A stretch of 64,000 nt of DNA. It comes from MAG-120531 sp038125995 (GTDB lineage Bacteria > Bacteroidota > Bacteroidia > Flavobacteriales > Flavobacteriaceae). Every line of letters starts with the position of its first letter. Position 1 is the first letter of the stretch. The position numbers and the translations under genes are program-made. The notes under the pieces were generated by a model. That model was given only the letters and a program-made list of their open reading frames with translations, did not search any database and was not told where the DNA came from. The stretch covers positions 168,615 to 232,614 of the forward strand of contig JAYPEX010000002.1 in NCBI GenBank assembly GCA_038125995.1, written 5' to 3'. This document shows, in pieces, positions 45,042 through 53,221 of the stretch.

Positions 45042-46475
45042 TTAGAATTCTGCGTTTTGCGGTGTTCTTGGAAAAGGAATAACGTCTCTGATGTTTCCCA
45101 TTCCTGTCGCAAATTGTACTAAACGTTCAAATCCAAGCCCAAATCCTGAGTGTACTGCAGATCCGTAACGTCTGAGGTCTAAGTACCACCACAGTTCTTT
45201 TTCATCGATGTCAAGAGATTTAATGCGCTCTTGTAGCATCTCTAAGCGCTCTTCACGTTGAGAGCCTCCAACGATTTCGCCAATACCAGGAAAGAGGATG
45301 TCCATCGCCCTAACGGTCTTGCCGTCTTCGTTCATACGCATGTAGAAGGCCTTGATGTTGGCTGGGTAATCGTAAAGAATCACCGGACAATTAAAGTGCT
45401 TTTCAACTAAGTAGCGTTCGTGTTCACTTTGTAAATCTGCTCCCCACTCTTCAATGATATAATCGAATTTCTTCTTCTTGTTAGGTTTAGAATTTCTAAG
45501 GATATCAATGGCCTCTGTATATGAAACACGCTTAAAGTTGTTTTCTGTAACAAATTTTAATTTTTCAAGAAGTGTCATTTCTGAACGCTGAGCCTGTGGT
45601 TTTTGTTTCTCTTCGTCACTAAAACGCTGGTCTAAAAATGTGAGATCCTCTTTGCAGTTTTCTAAAACATAGCTGATGACACTTTTAATGAAATCTTCAG
45701 CAAGATCCATATTATCATTAAGATCAAAAAAGGCCATTTCAGGTTCGATCATCCAAAACTCAGCAAGGTGTCTTGAAGTGTTCGAGTTTTCAGCTCTAAA
45801 AGTTGGCCCAAAAGTATATACCTTACCAAGAGCCATAGCAAAAGTTTCCGCTTCTAATTGCCCCGATACTGTAAGGTTGGTTTCTTTGCCAAAGAAATCT
45901 TCTTTATAGTTGATTGATCCATCTTCGTTCAATGGAGGGTTTTTGTCATCAAGAGTAGTCACTCTAAACATTTCACCTGCTCCTTCGGCATCTGATCCTG
46001 TAATAATAGGCGTGTGTACGTTGACAAAACCATTTTGAGTAAAGTATTGATGAACCGCAAAAGACAACGCAGCACGTACTCTCATAATGGCGCTAAACGT
46101 ATTGGTGCGTACTCTTAAGTGAGCCTTTTCTCTCAAAAACTCTAGAGAGTGTTTTTTTGGTTGAATAGGGTAGGTTTCAGGATCTGATGCTCCTAAGATT
46201 TCAATAGATGAAACTTGGATTTCAATCGCTTGTCCTTTTCCCTGACTCTTTTCAAGAGTTCCCTCTACAGCGATGGCAGCACCTACACTTATTTTTTTTA
46301 TCAGAGCTTCATCAGTAGCTTCGAAGTCGATAACACATTGTAAATTTGAAAGGGTAGAACCGTCATTTAAAGCGATAAATCGATTGCTTCTAAATGATTT
46401 AACCCATCCTTTAAGGCTTACTTTTGAGTGAACTACTCCCTGGGATAAAATGTTTTTGATGTTCGCTGTTTTCAT
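45042..46475 (-). CDS. asnS: Asparaginyl-tRNA synthetase
   Basis: 477 residues from the ATG at 46475, which places MKTANIKNIL just before the OB-fold; a longer frame from 46505 adds ten residues with no homologue-like sequence. Class IIb layout: N-terminal anticodon-binding OB domain (VSLKGWVKSFRSN), motif 1 around AHLRVRTNTFSAIMRVR, motif 2 FRAENSNTSRHLAEFWMIEPE, motif 3 GFGLGFERLVQFATG. These are AsnRS rather than AspRS forms. It charges tRNA-Asn with asparagine. Confidence 0.96.
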   Translation of the reverse strand: MKTANIKNILSQGVVHSKVSLKGWVKSFRSNRFIALNDGSTLSNLQCVIDFEATDEALIKKISVGAAIAVEGTLEKSQGKGQAIEIQVSSIEILGASDPETYPIQPKKHSLEFLREKAHLRVRTNTFSAIMRVRAALSFAVHQYFTQNGFVNVHTPIITGSDAEGAGEMFRVTTLDDKNPPLNEDGSINYKEDFFGKETNLTVSGQLEAETFAMALGKVYTFGPTFRAENSNTSRHLAEFWMIEPEMAFFDLNDNMDLAEDFIKSVISYVLENCKEDLTFLDQRFSDEEKQKPQAQRSEMTLLEKLKFVTENNFKRVSYTEAIDILRNSKPNKKKKFDYIIEEWGADLQSEHERYLVEKHFNCPVILYDYPANIKAFYMRMNEDGKTVRAMDILFPGIGEIVGGSQREERLEMLQERIKSLDIDEKELWWYLDLRRYGSAVHSGFGLGFERLVQFATGMGNIRDVIPFPRTPQNAEF

Positions 46476-46526
46476 ATCAAAGATATCGTTGTATTTAACG
46501 AGCACAAAGATACTATTTTTATCTAC

Positions 46527-48929
46527 TTATTCCTCGCTTGAGCTATCTTCTTCTGAATCGTCAGGGAGAATATCAATTTGAGGTTCTTTAAGTGTTACAG
46601 CATTGGCAATACTTCGCTCTAAAGAGAGTAGAAGTGAAGGTAAAAGAATCAAATTTGAGAACATTGCCAACAGAAGTGTGATAGAAACTAATGACCCTAA
46701 AGCAATCGTTCCACCAAAACTAGAAATAGTAAAGACTGAGAATCCAAAGAACAGCACTATTGATGTATAAAACATGCTGATACCAGTTTCTCTAAGCGCT
46801 GCGTAAACCGATGGTCGAATCACCCAATTGTTTTCAATGAGTTCTTGTCGGTATTTGGCCAAAAAGTGAATGGTGTCATCCACTGAGATCCCAAAAGCGA
46901 TACTGAACACTAGGATTGTTGATGGCTTGATAGGAACTCCTACAAACCCCATAATACCTGCAGTAATTAGTAAGGGCAGTAAATTAGGGACCAATGATAT
47001 CGCAATCATTCTAAAAGATCGAAACTGATATGCCATAAATAGCGAAATCAATAAGATGGCTAGAGACAGTGAGATGACCAGGTTGTTAACCAGGTATTTG
47101 GTTCCCTTTAAAAATAGTAATGCTTTCCCGGTGACATAGGTCGAATAGCGTTCTTCTGGAAATAACTTTTCAATTCGTTTTAAAAGATCCGATTCAATTT
47201 CTTCCATTCGATCCGTTTTGATGTCTCTGATCGCAGTTGAAATTCTAAATTTCTGAGATAGACTATCCGTAAAATTACCCAATAATGCTGCGTCGCCTCC
47301 TGAATTGTTAATGGTACTCAAAAGGAAGTTGCGTTCTTGAGAAGTTGGTAGTTGATAATACCTTCTAAGTCCTTTGTAATAGGCTTGTTTTGAGTATTTA
47401 ATTAGATTGACAACAGATATTGGTTGTGCTAATTCAGGGGTTTCCTTGATAAAGTTCTGAAGCTCTTCGGCGCGTTTGAGATTCCCAGCATTAAAAGTAC
47501 CATTTCTGCGCTTTGTGTCAATGACGATTTCAATGGGCATGATGGCGTTGAATTCTTCTTCAAAGAATCGAATTTCATTTACAAAATCAGCATTCTTAGG
47601 CATGTCTTCAATTGGTGAGCCAGAAGTTTCAATATTGTAGATACCTATAATACTCACTACCAAAGCGGTAATCGCAGTGATATAGACTGCAATTCGTTGT
47701 TCTCTTACGATCTTTTCCATCCATAGAACCAAACGATCAATCCATTTGTTTTCCAAATGTTTGAGGTGCTTTTCCTTTGGTTTTCCCATAAAACTATAGA
47801 TAATCGGAATTACCAATAGGGAAAGGATAAAGATCCCAATGATATTGATGGAAGCGACGATACCAAACTCTTTTAAAAGTTTTGAGTTAGTAAATATAAA
47901 GGTGGCAAAACCTGATGCGGTTGTCAGGTTGGTCATCAGCGTCGCATTACCAATTTTGGTAATGACACGTTGTAGTGATTTTGCTTGATTGCCGTGATTC
48001 CTTACTTCATTTTGATATTTGTTGATCAAAAAGATACAGTTCGGAATTCCAATAACAATAATCAGAGGAGGAATCAAAGCGGTTAATACTGTTATCTCAT
48101 ATTCTAAAAGCCCTAGAATACCAAAGGCCCACATGACTCCAATACCAACAATGCTCATTGAAATAATGGTGGCTCTGTAACTTCTAAAAAAGAGGAAAAA
48201 GATAAGAGAGGTTACCAGTAGTGCAGCTCCGATAAAAAGACCAATCTCACTAATAATACTCTCTGAATTCATGGTTCTGATATAGGGCATACCAGATATG
48301 TGTAAATCGATATTAGTGTCTTCTTCAAACTGAGTTGTGATTCGATTTAAATCCTCGAGAATAAAAGCCTTACGAACGGATGTATTTAAGATATCATCAT
48401 CGATATAGATCAGTGATCGAACAGTTCTTGTTTCTCTGTTATAGAGCAATTTTTCATAGAAAGGTTGATAGTCTATCAGTGTTCTTAAATCCCGATCTAA
48501 TTGTTCTTGAGAGTTGTATTCATCTTTGAAAATGATTTCTAATTCAAAGCGATTTTCGATTCTGTTACGAACAAGTTCTTCAACATTTTCAGTAGAAATA
48601 ACATTTTTAACTTCAGGCATAGCTCTCAACTGTTTGCTGAGTCGTTGCCAACGATTAAAATTTTCGAGTTTAAATAAAGCTGAGTCCTTTATGGCAATAG
48701 CGATGATATTTTCTTGTCCACCAAATTCTTCAACAAATTCATTGAAGATGATGTTCTCAATATGATCGTCTGGTAGTAAATTCGCTTCCGTATTAGAAAA
48801 ACGCATGTACTTCCACTGAGTCGATAAAAACAAAGTGAAACCGACAATTAGAATTAAAATTCCAATTCTATTTCTGAGAATGATACGGGCTAAATGATCC
48901 CAGAACCCCTTATAGCTTTTAGAGCTCAT
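46527..48929 (-). CDS. RND/MMPL superfamily exporter (Patched-like)
   Basis: 800-residue inner-membrane protein with the RND two-fold layout: one helix, a periplasmic loop, five helices, then a repeat of this. TM4-type motifs are visible in the first half (GIPNCIFLINKYQNEV) and second half (FGISVDDTIHFLAKYRQE), the latter with the Asp-Asp of MMPL/SSD proteins. The periplasmic loops are short compared with AcrB, as in the HpnN/MMPL group that exports lipids or hopanoids. Its start shares one base with the frr stop. A role in lipid trafficking to the outer membrane is inference. Confidence 0.88.
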   Translation of the reverse strand: MSSKSYKGFWDHLARIILRNRIGILILIVGFTLFLSTQWKYMRFSNTEANLLPDDHIENIIFNEFVEEFGGQENIIAIAIKDSALFKLENFNRWQRLSKQLRAMPEVKNVISTENVEELVRNRIENRFELEIIFKDEYNSQEQLDRDLRTLIDYQPFYEKLLYNRETRTVRSLIYIDDDILNTSVRKAFILEDLNRITTQFEEDTNIDLHISGMPYIRTMNSESIISEIGLFIGAALLVTSLIFFLFFRSYRATIISMSIVGIGVMWAFGILGLLEYEITVLTALIPPLIIVIGIPNCIFLINKYQNEVRNHGNQAKSLQRVITKIGNATLMTNLTTASGFATFIFTNSKLLKEFGIVASINIIGIFILSLLVIPIIYSFMGKPKEKHLKHLENKWIDRLVLWMEKIVREQRIAVYITAITALVVSIIGIYNIETSGSPIEDMPKNADFVNEIRFFEEEFNAIMPIEIVIDTKRRNGTFNAGNLKRAEELQNFIKETPELAQPISVVNLIKYSKQAYYKGLRRYYQLPTSQERNFLLSTINNSGGDAALLGNFTDSLSQKFRISTAIRDIKTDRMEEIESDLLKRIEKLFPEERYSTYVTGKALLFLKGTKYLVNNLVISLSLAILLISLFMAYQFRSFRMIAISLVPNLLPLLITAGIMGFVGVPIKPSTILVFSIAFGISVDDTIHFLAKYRQELIENNWVIRPSVYAALRETGISMFYTSIVLFFGFSVFTISSFGGTIALGSLVSITLLLAMFSNLILLPSLLLSLERSIANAVTLKEPQIDILPDDSEEDSSSEE

Positions 48930-49483
48930 TAAACTTTCATTATCTCTGCTTCTTTGTGCTGATAGGTTTCATCAATTTTAGCGATGAATTTATTAGTCAG
49001 CTCCTGTACGGAACCCTCAGCATCTTTTAAGAAATCTTCGGTTAAGTCTAAGTTTTTAAGTTCTTTCATGGCATCTTGACGAACGGAACGAATTCCTACT
49101 TTAGCATCCTCTGCTTCAGATTTTGCAAGTTTTGAAAGATCTCTACGGCGTTCCTCTGTCAATGGAGGTACGTTGATGATGATTAGATCACCATTATTCA
49201 TGGGATTGAAACCTAAATTTGCTTGTAGAATAGCTTTTTCGATCTCACCCAAAAGGTTTTTTTCCCAGGGTTGAATAGATATGGTTCTAGCATCTGGAGT
49301 GTTTATGTTGGAAACTTGAGAAAGAGGTGTTTGAGAACCGTAGTAATCAACCATTACACTAGAAAGCATCGATGGACTTGCTTTACCCGCTCTAATTTTA
49401 ATAAATGCTTTTTCTAGATGAGCGATGGCCTTATTCATGCTTTCTTTACTGCTATCTAAAACAAATTGAATTTCTTCTTCCAT
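48929..49483 (-). CDS. frr: Ribosome recycling factor
   Basis: 184 residues, the normal length of RRF, which splits post-termination ribosomes with EF-G. The three-helix bundle shows KIRAGKASPSMLSSVMVDYYG, PLSQVSNINTPDARTISIQPW and ETVPPLTEERRRDLSKLAKSEAEDAKVGIRSVR-type sequence (PPLTEERRRDLSKLAK and GIRSVRQDAM). It follows pyrH by 15 nt, the standard pyrH-frr pairing. Confidence 0.97.
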   Translation of the reverse strand: MEEEIQFVLDSSKESMNKAIAHLEKAFIKIRAGKASPSMLSSVMVDYYGSQTPLSQVSNINTPDARTISIQPWEKNLLGEIEKAILQANLGFNPMNNGDLIIINVPPLTEERRRDLSKLAKSEAEDAKVGIRSVRQDAMKELKNLDLTEDFLKDAEGSVQELTNKFIAKIDETYQHKEAEIMKV

Positions 49484-49498
49484 GAGTAGAGGTTTAGT

Positions 49499-50206
49499 TT
49501 ATAAATTAACAACAGTTCCAATATTCTCCCCAGAGAGGAGTTTGAGTAAATTTCCTTTGGTATTCATATCGAAAACGACAATGGGTAATTCGTTCTCTTG
49601 ACTGAGTGTGAATGCTGTTGTATCCATCACCTTTAGTCCTTTTGTCAACACATCATTAAAACTGATGGTATCAAATTTAGTAGCATTCTTATCTTTTTCT
49701 GGATCAGAAGTGTATATGCCATCTACACGAGTACCTTTTAGAATAACATCGGCTTCGATTTCAATAGCTCTAAGTACTGCTGCTGAGTCTGTAGTAAAGT
49801 ATGGGTTCCCAGTACCACCTCCAAAAATAACGACTCTACCTTTTTCTAAATGACGAATCGCTCTCCTTCGAATAAAAGGCTCCGCAACTTCGTTGATTTT
49901 GATGGCTGTTTGTAATCTTGTTTGTACTTCAATATTTTCTAAAGCCGATTGCAATGCCAATCCATTGATAATCGTTGCAAGCATTCCCATATGATCTCCT
50001 TGTACGCGATCCATTCCATTACTTGCTCCAGTAAGCCCTCTAAAGATATTTCCACCTCCAATAACAATGGCAACTTCAACACCTTTTTCGACTACTTGTT
50101 TGATCTCCTGAGCATATTCTGCGAGTCGGTTTGCATCGATTCCATATTGTTGTTCACCCATCAGGGCTTCACCAGATAATTTGAGTAAGATTCTTTTGTA
50201 AGACAT
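49499..50206 (-). CDS. pyrH: UMP kinase
   Basis: 235-residue amino-acid-kinase-fold enzyme that phosphorylates UMP to UDP. KRILLKLSGEALMG and VAIVIGGGNIFRG form the ATP site, GDHMGMLATIINGLAL and the GTGNPYFTTDSAAVLRA block bind UMP. Length and order are canonical. It starts 87 nt after the tsf stop, with a terminator in between, so pyrH-frr-exporter probably has read-through or a separate promoter. Confidence 0.97.
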   Translation of the reverse strand: MSYKRILLKLSGEALMGEQQYGIDANRLAEYAQEIKQVVEKGVEVAIVIGGGNIFRGLTGASNGMDRVQGDHMGMLATIINGLALQSALENIEVQTRLQTAIKINEVAEPFIRRRAIRHLEKGRVVIFGGGTGNPYFTTDSAAVLRAIEIEADVILKGTRVDGIYTSDPEKDKNATKFDTISFNDVLTKGLKVMDTTAFTLSQENELPIVVFDMNTKGNLLKLLSGENIGTVVNL

Positions 50207-50240
50207 GCCTTGAAAGTTGTTTAGACAAAATTAATTAAAA

Positions 50241-50271
50241 AAAGCCGTTTTTACGAAGAAAAACGGCTTTT
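50241..50271 (-). terminator. Intrinsic terminator after tsf
   Basis: On the minus strand AAAAGCCGTTTTT pairs with AAAAACGGCTTTT around CTTCGT, followed by more T residues. It lies between tsf and pyrH. Confidence 0.88.
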
Positions 50272-50293
50272 AGATTTGATAGTAATTTTAAGC

Positions 50294-51118
50294 TTAACTT
50301 AAAGCAATTCTTACAAATGAAGTTACTTTTAAGTCTTTGTCAAATGATTGAACATATTGAGAAACGCTTAACTTGTTATCTTTGATGAAATCTTGGTTTA
50401 CTAAAGTATTGTCTTTGAAAAAACGTCCTAATTTACCTTGAGCAATTTTATCCAACATTGCTTCTGGTTTTCCTTCTTGACGTAATTGGTCTTTTGCGAT
50501 TTCGATTTCTTTGTCGATTACTGATTGATCAACACCATCTTGATCAAGAGCAACTGGATTCATAGCAGCGGCTTGCATCGCAACATCTTTTGCAGCAACT
50601 TCAGCTCCTTCAACGCTAGCTGAAAGTCCTACTAATGTAGCGATCTTGTTTCCAGCATGGATATAGCCACCAACAAATGCAGCGTCTAATTTATCAAACC
50701 CACCAATTTCAATTTTCTCACCGATGACACCAGTTTGTTCGATTAGTTTTTCAGCAACAGTGATTCCACCTATTTTGCTTGCTAATAATTCTTCTTTGTT
50801 TGCGCATGTCAATGCTATAGAAGCAATTTCGTTTGCTAATTGAACAAATGAATCGTTTTTAGCTACGAAGTCAGTTTCACAGTTTAATGAAATGATGACA
50901 CCAGAAGTGTTGTCACTGTTAATTTTAGCGATAGCTGCACCTTCTGTAGATTCTCTATCAGCTCTTTTGTCAGCAACTTTTTGTCCTTGTTTTCTAAGAA
51001 CTTCGATTGCTTTGTCAAAATCACCATCAGTTTCAACTAAGGCTTTTTTGCAATCCATCATACCAGCACCAGTGGCTTGTCTTAATTTATTTACTTCTGC
51101 AGCGGTTATTTTTCCCAT
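50294..51118 (-). CDS. tsf: Translation elongation factor Ts
   Basis: 274 residues; nucleotide exchange factor for EF-Tu. The UBA-like N-terminus (TAAEVNKLRQATGAGMMDCK, KALVETDGDFDKAIEVLRKQG) and the TDFVAKND motif of the core domain are diagnostic. The C-terminal helix region (EGKPEAMLDKIAQGKLGRFFKDNTL) is complete. It follows rpsB by 25 nt, the common rpsB-tsf pair. Confidence 0.97.
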   Translation of the reverse strand: MGKITAAEVNKLRQATGAGMMDCKKALVETDGDFDKAIEVLRKQGQKVADKRADRESTEGAAIAKINSDNTSGVIISLNCETDFVAKNDSFVQLANEIASIALTCANKEELLASKIGGITVAEKLIEQTGVIGEKIEIGGFDKLDAAFVGGYIHAGNKIATLVGLSASVEGAEVAAKDVAMQAAAMNPVALDQDGVDQSVIDKEIEIAKDQLRQEGKPEAMLDKIAQGKLGRFFKDNTLVNQDFIKDNKLSVSQYVQSFDKDLKVTSFVRIALS

Positions 51119-51143
51119 TGTATGGAGTATTATAGGTTTATGA

Positions 51144-52046
51144 TTAACTTAAAGCTTCGATCAGATCTGACTTCTTCATTGAAGAAATTCCACTAACTCC
51201 TTTTTCTTTAGCTAGCTCTTTTAATTCAGCAACAGTTTTGTTGTTTAAATCATCATACGCTTCTTCTTTAGCAGGAGCTGCTTCTTTAACAGGAGCAACA
51301 GTTTCTTCTGCTACTGTAGTTACTTCATCATCTTGAATATCAGATTCTTTGTCAGCTTTTCTTTCACTTAATCCTTCTTGGATCGCTTCAGCAACAAATC
51401 CTAAGATAGAATTGATTGATTTAGATGCATCGTCATTTGAAGGAATGATGTAATCGATAGGTTTTGGATCAGAGTTGGTATCCACCATTGCGAAAATAGG
51501 AATGTTCAATTTTTGAGCCTCTTTAACAGCGATGTGCTCTCTCATAGTATCTACGATAAATATCGCACCAGGAAGACGAGTCATATCAGAGATAGAACCT
51601 AAGTTCTTTTCTAATTTTGCTCTTAAACGGTCTACTTGTAAACGCTCTTTTTTAGAAAGGGTGTTAAAGGTGCCGTCTTTTTTCATACGATCGATAGCAG
51701 CCATTTTCTTAACAGCTTTACGAATTGTAACAAAGTTAGTCAACATACCACCTGGCCATCTCTCAGTGATGTAAGGCATGTTTACAGATCCTGCTTTTTC
51801 AGCAACGATATCCTTTGCTTGTTTTTTTGTTGCAACAAAAAGTACTTTTCTTCCAGAAGCAGCAATTTTCTTTAATGCTTCTTGTGCCTCTTCTAATTTT
51901 GCAGCAGTTTTGTAAAGGTTGATAACGTGAATCCCATTACGCTCCATGTAGATGTAAGGAGCCATGTTTGGATTCCATTTTCTGGTAAGGTGACCGAAGT
52001 GTACTCCAGCCTCTAATAAATCTTTTACTTCAATTTTCTTTGCCAT
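51144..52046 (-). CDS. rpsB: 30S ribosomal protein S2 with C-terminal Rho-N/SAP-like extension
   Basis: 300 residues; the S2 core (about 1-225) is shown by LEAGVHFGHLTRKWNPNM, FVATKKQAKD, RWPGGMLTNFVTIRKA and PGAIFIVDTMREHIAVKEA. After an acidic, low-complexity linker the last ~35 residues (NKTVAELKELAKEKGVSG, then SSMKKSDLIEALS) match the helix-extended-helix pattern of Rho N-terminal/SAP domains, which bind nucleic acids. Such an extension is not part of ordinary S2 (about 240-260 residues). It may bind RNA near the ribosome or be used in autoregulation; this is inference. Confidence 0.96.
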   Translation of the reverse strand: MAKKIEVKDLLEAGVHFGHLTRKWNPNMAPYIYMERNGIHVINLYKTAAKLEEAQEALKKIAASGRKVLFVATKKQAKDIVAEKAGSVNMPYITERWPGGMLTNFVTIRKAVKKMAAIDRMKKDGTFNTLSKKERLQVDRLRAKLEKNLGSISDMTRLPGAIFIVDTMREHIAVKEAQKLNIPIFAMVDTNSDPKPIDYIIPSNDDASKSINSILGFVAEAIQEGLSERKADKESDIQDDEVTTVAEETVAPVKEAAPAKEEAYDDLNNKTVAELKELAKEKGVSGISSMKKSDLIEALS

Positions 52047-52200
52047 TTTTTACTTAGTTTACGTTCTTTTTACATTTTTTAATTAGCAATACCTTTTTAG
52101 AGTGGCACTCGTATACGGTATTTAGATGCTAAACTAGTTTCTGGAGCTATTCCAGATAACAACTTATTCAGATTGTCCTAATAGGACGTGTTAATGAACA
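52047..52200 (-). promoter_or_regulatory. Structured leader region before rpsB
   Basis: The rpsI-rpsB gap (194 nt) is long for this cluster. On the minus strand it contains hairpins GTCCT/AGGAC (52175-52187) and CTGGA/TCCAG (52141-52155) and AT-rich sequence up to the ATG at 52046. No clear -33/-7 pair is seen, so rpsB may be read from rplM-rpsI with this region acting as a leader. Autoregulation by S2 is known in other bacteria; its presence here is inferred. Confidence 0.35.
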
Positions 52201-52204
52201 ACAA

Positions 52205-52222
52205 AGGGGGTAAAAACCCCCT
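52205..52222 (-). terminator. Weak hairpin after rpsI
   Basis: AGGGGG pairs with CCCCCT around TAAAAA, 19 nt after the rpsI stop. The T-run on the minus strand is short (TTTGTT), so it is more likely a partial terminator or RNA-stabilising hairpin. Confidence 0.4.
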
Positions 52223-52240
52223 ACCAATCTTAAAACGGTA

Positions 52241-52627
52241 TTAACGTTTAGAGAACTGGAATTTCTTACGAGCTTTCTTCTGACCGAATTTCTTACGTTC
52301 CACCATTCTTGGGTCTCTTGTAAGTAATCCTTCAGGCTTTAAAGCAGCTCTGTGTTCTTCGTTGATTTCACACAAAGCTCTAGAGATCGCTAAGCGAACT
52401 GCTTCAGCTTGTCCTGTGATACCACCACCAAATACATTTACTTTTACATCGTAAGACCCCTCAGTCTCAGTCAATGCAAATGGTTGGTTAATTTTGTATT
52501 GTAAGGTTGCAGTAGTGAAGTAATCTGCTACGTCTTTTTTGTTGATTGTGATGTTTCCTTTTCCTTCTGAAAGGTATACACGAGCAACAGCTGTTTTTCT
52601 TCTACCGATTTTGTGAACTACTCCCAT
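52241..52627 (-). CDS. rpsI: 30S ribosomal protein S9
   Basis: 128 residues. IGRRKTAVARVYL at the N-terminus, VNVFGGGITGQAEAVRLAISRAL in the middle and the basic tail RDPRMVERKKFGQKKARKKFQFSKR (quoted in part: KKFQFSKR) that reaches the P-site tRNA are canonical. Its ATG shares a base with the rplM stop (TAATG). Confidence 0.98.
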   Translation of the reverse strand: MGVVHKIGRRKTAVARVYLSEGKGNITINKKDVADYFTTATLQYKINQPFALTETEGSYDVKVNVFGGGITGQAEAVRLAISRALCEINEEHRAALKPEGLLTRDPRMVERKKFGQKKARKKFQFSKR

Positions 52628-53082
52628 TACCTAAAATCTTTTAAATTAATTACTGTAGGTTTTTGTGCTTCTTGACCGTGCTCAGCTCCAGCGTAAACTA
52701 TTAAGTTTCTGTAAATAGCAGAACCTAATTTGTTTTTTGGCAACATGCCTTTTACCGCTTTTTCAACTAAACCAATTGGATTCTTCTCCATTAATTCAGT
52801 AGCGGTTAACGAACGTTGACCACCTGGATATCCAGTGTGACGGATATAGGTCTTGTTTTGCATTTTGGTTCCTGTAAGTTGAACCTTCTCTGCATTTACA
52901 ACAATAACATTATCACCACAATCTACATGAGGTGTATAGTTTGGCTTGTTTTTTCCTCTAAGGATGATTGCAACTTTGGATGCTAATCTTCCTAATGTTT
53001 CTCCTTCGGCATCAACTAATACCCACTGCTTTTCAACGGTGTTCTTATTGGCAGAAACTGTCTTGTAACTTAATGTGTCCAC
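52627..53082 (-). CDS. rplM: 50S ribosomal protein L13
   Basis: 151 residues from a GTG at 53082 (VDTLSYKTVSANK). Homologues start with MDTLSYKT at exactly this point, so the GTG is the true start; the open frame upstream to 53265 crosses the promoter and is not coding. L13 blocks are WVLVDAEGETLGRLAS, LRGKNKPNYTPHVDCGD, KTYIRHTGYPGG and VKGMLPKNKLG. It is the first gene of rplM-rpsI (rpsB-tsf). Confidence 0.96.
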   Translation of the reverse strand: MDTLSYKTVSANKNTVEKQWVLVDAEGETLGRLASKVAIILRGKNKPNYTPHVDCGDNVIVVNAEKVQLTGTKMQNKTYIRHTGYPGGQRSLTATELMEKNPIGLVEKAVKGMLPKNKLGSAIYRNLIVYAGAEHGQEAQKPTVINLKDFR

Positions 53083-53129
53083 ACTGATTAATTTATATAT
53101 TAAACACGATTTCCCTATAAACGGGGGTG

Positions 53130-53160
53130 CAAATGTAAGTATATTTGTTTGAATACCAAA
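53130..53160 (-). promoter_or_regulatory. Promoter of rplM-rpsI
   Basis: On the minus strand TTTG (53157-53160), 19-nt spacer, TACATTTG (53130-53137). This predicts a leader of about 40 nt with a small CCC-loop-GGG hairpin before the GTG start. Confidence 0.85.
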
Positions 53161-53221
53161 TGAGTTTTTAGGAAAAAATAAAAAAAAATTGCTCAAAAAG
53201 TTTTCACTTGAACTATTCCCG

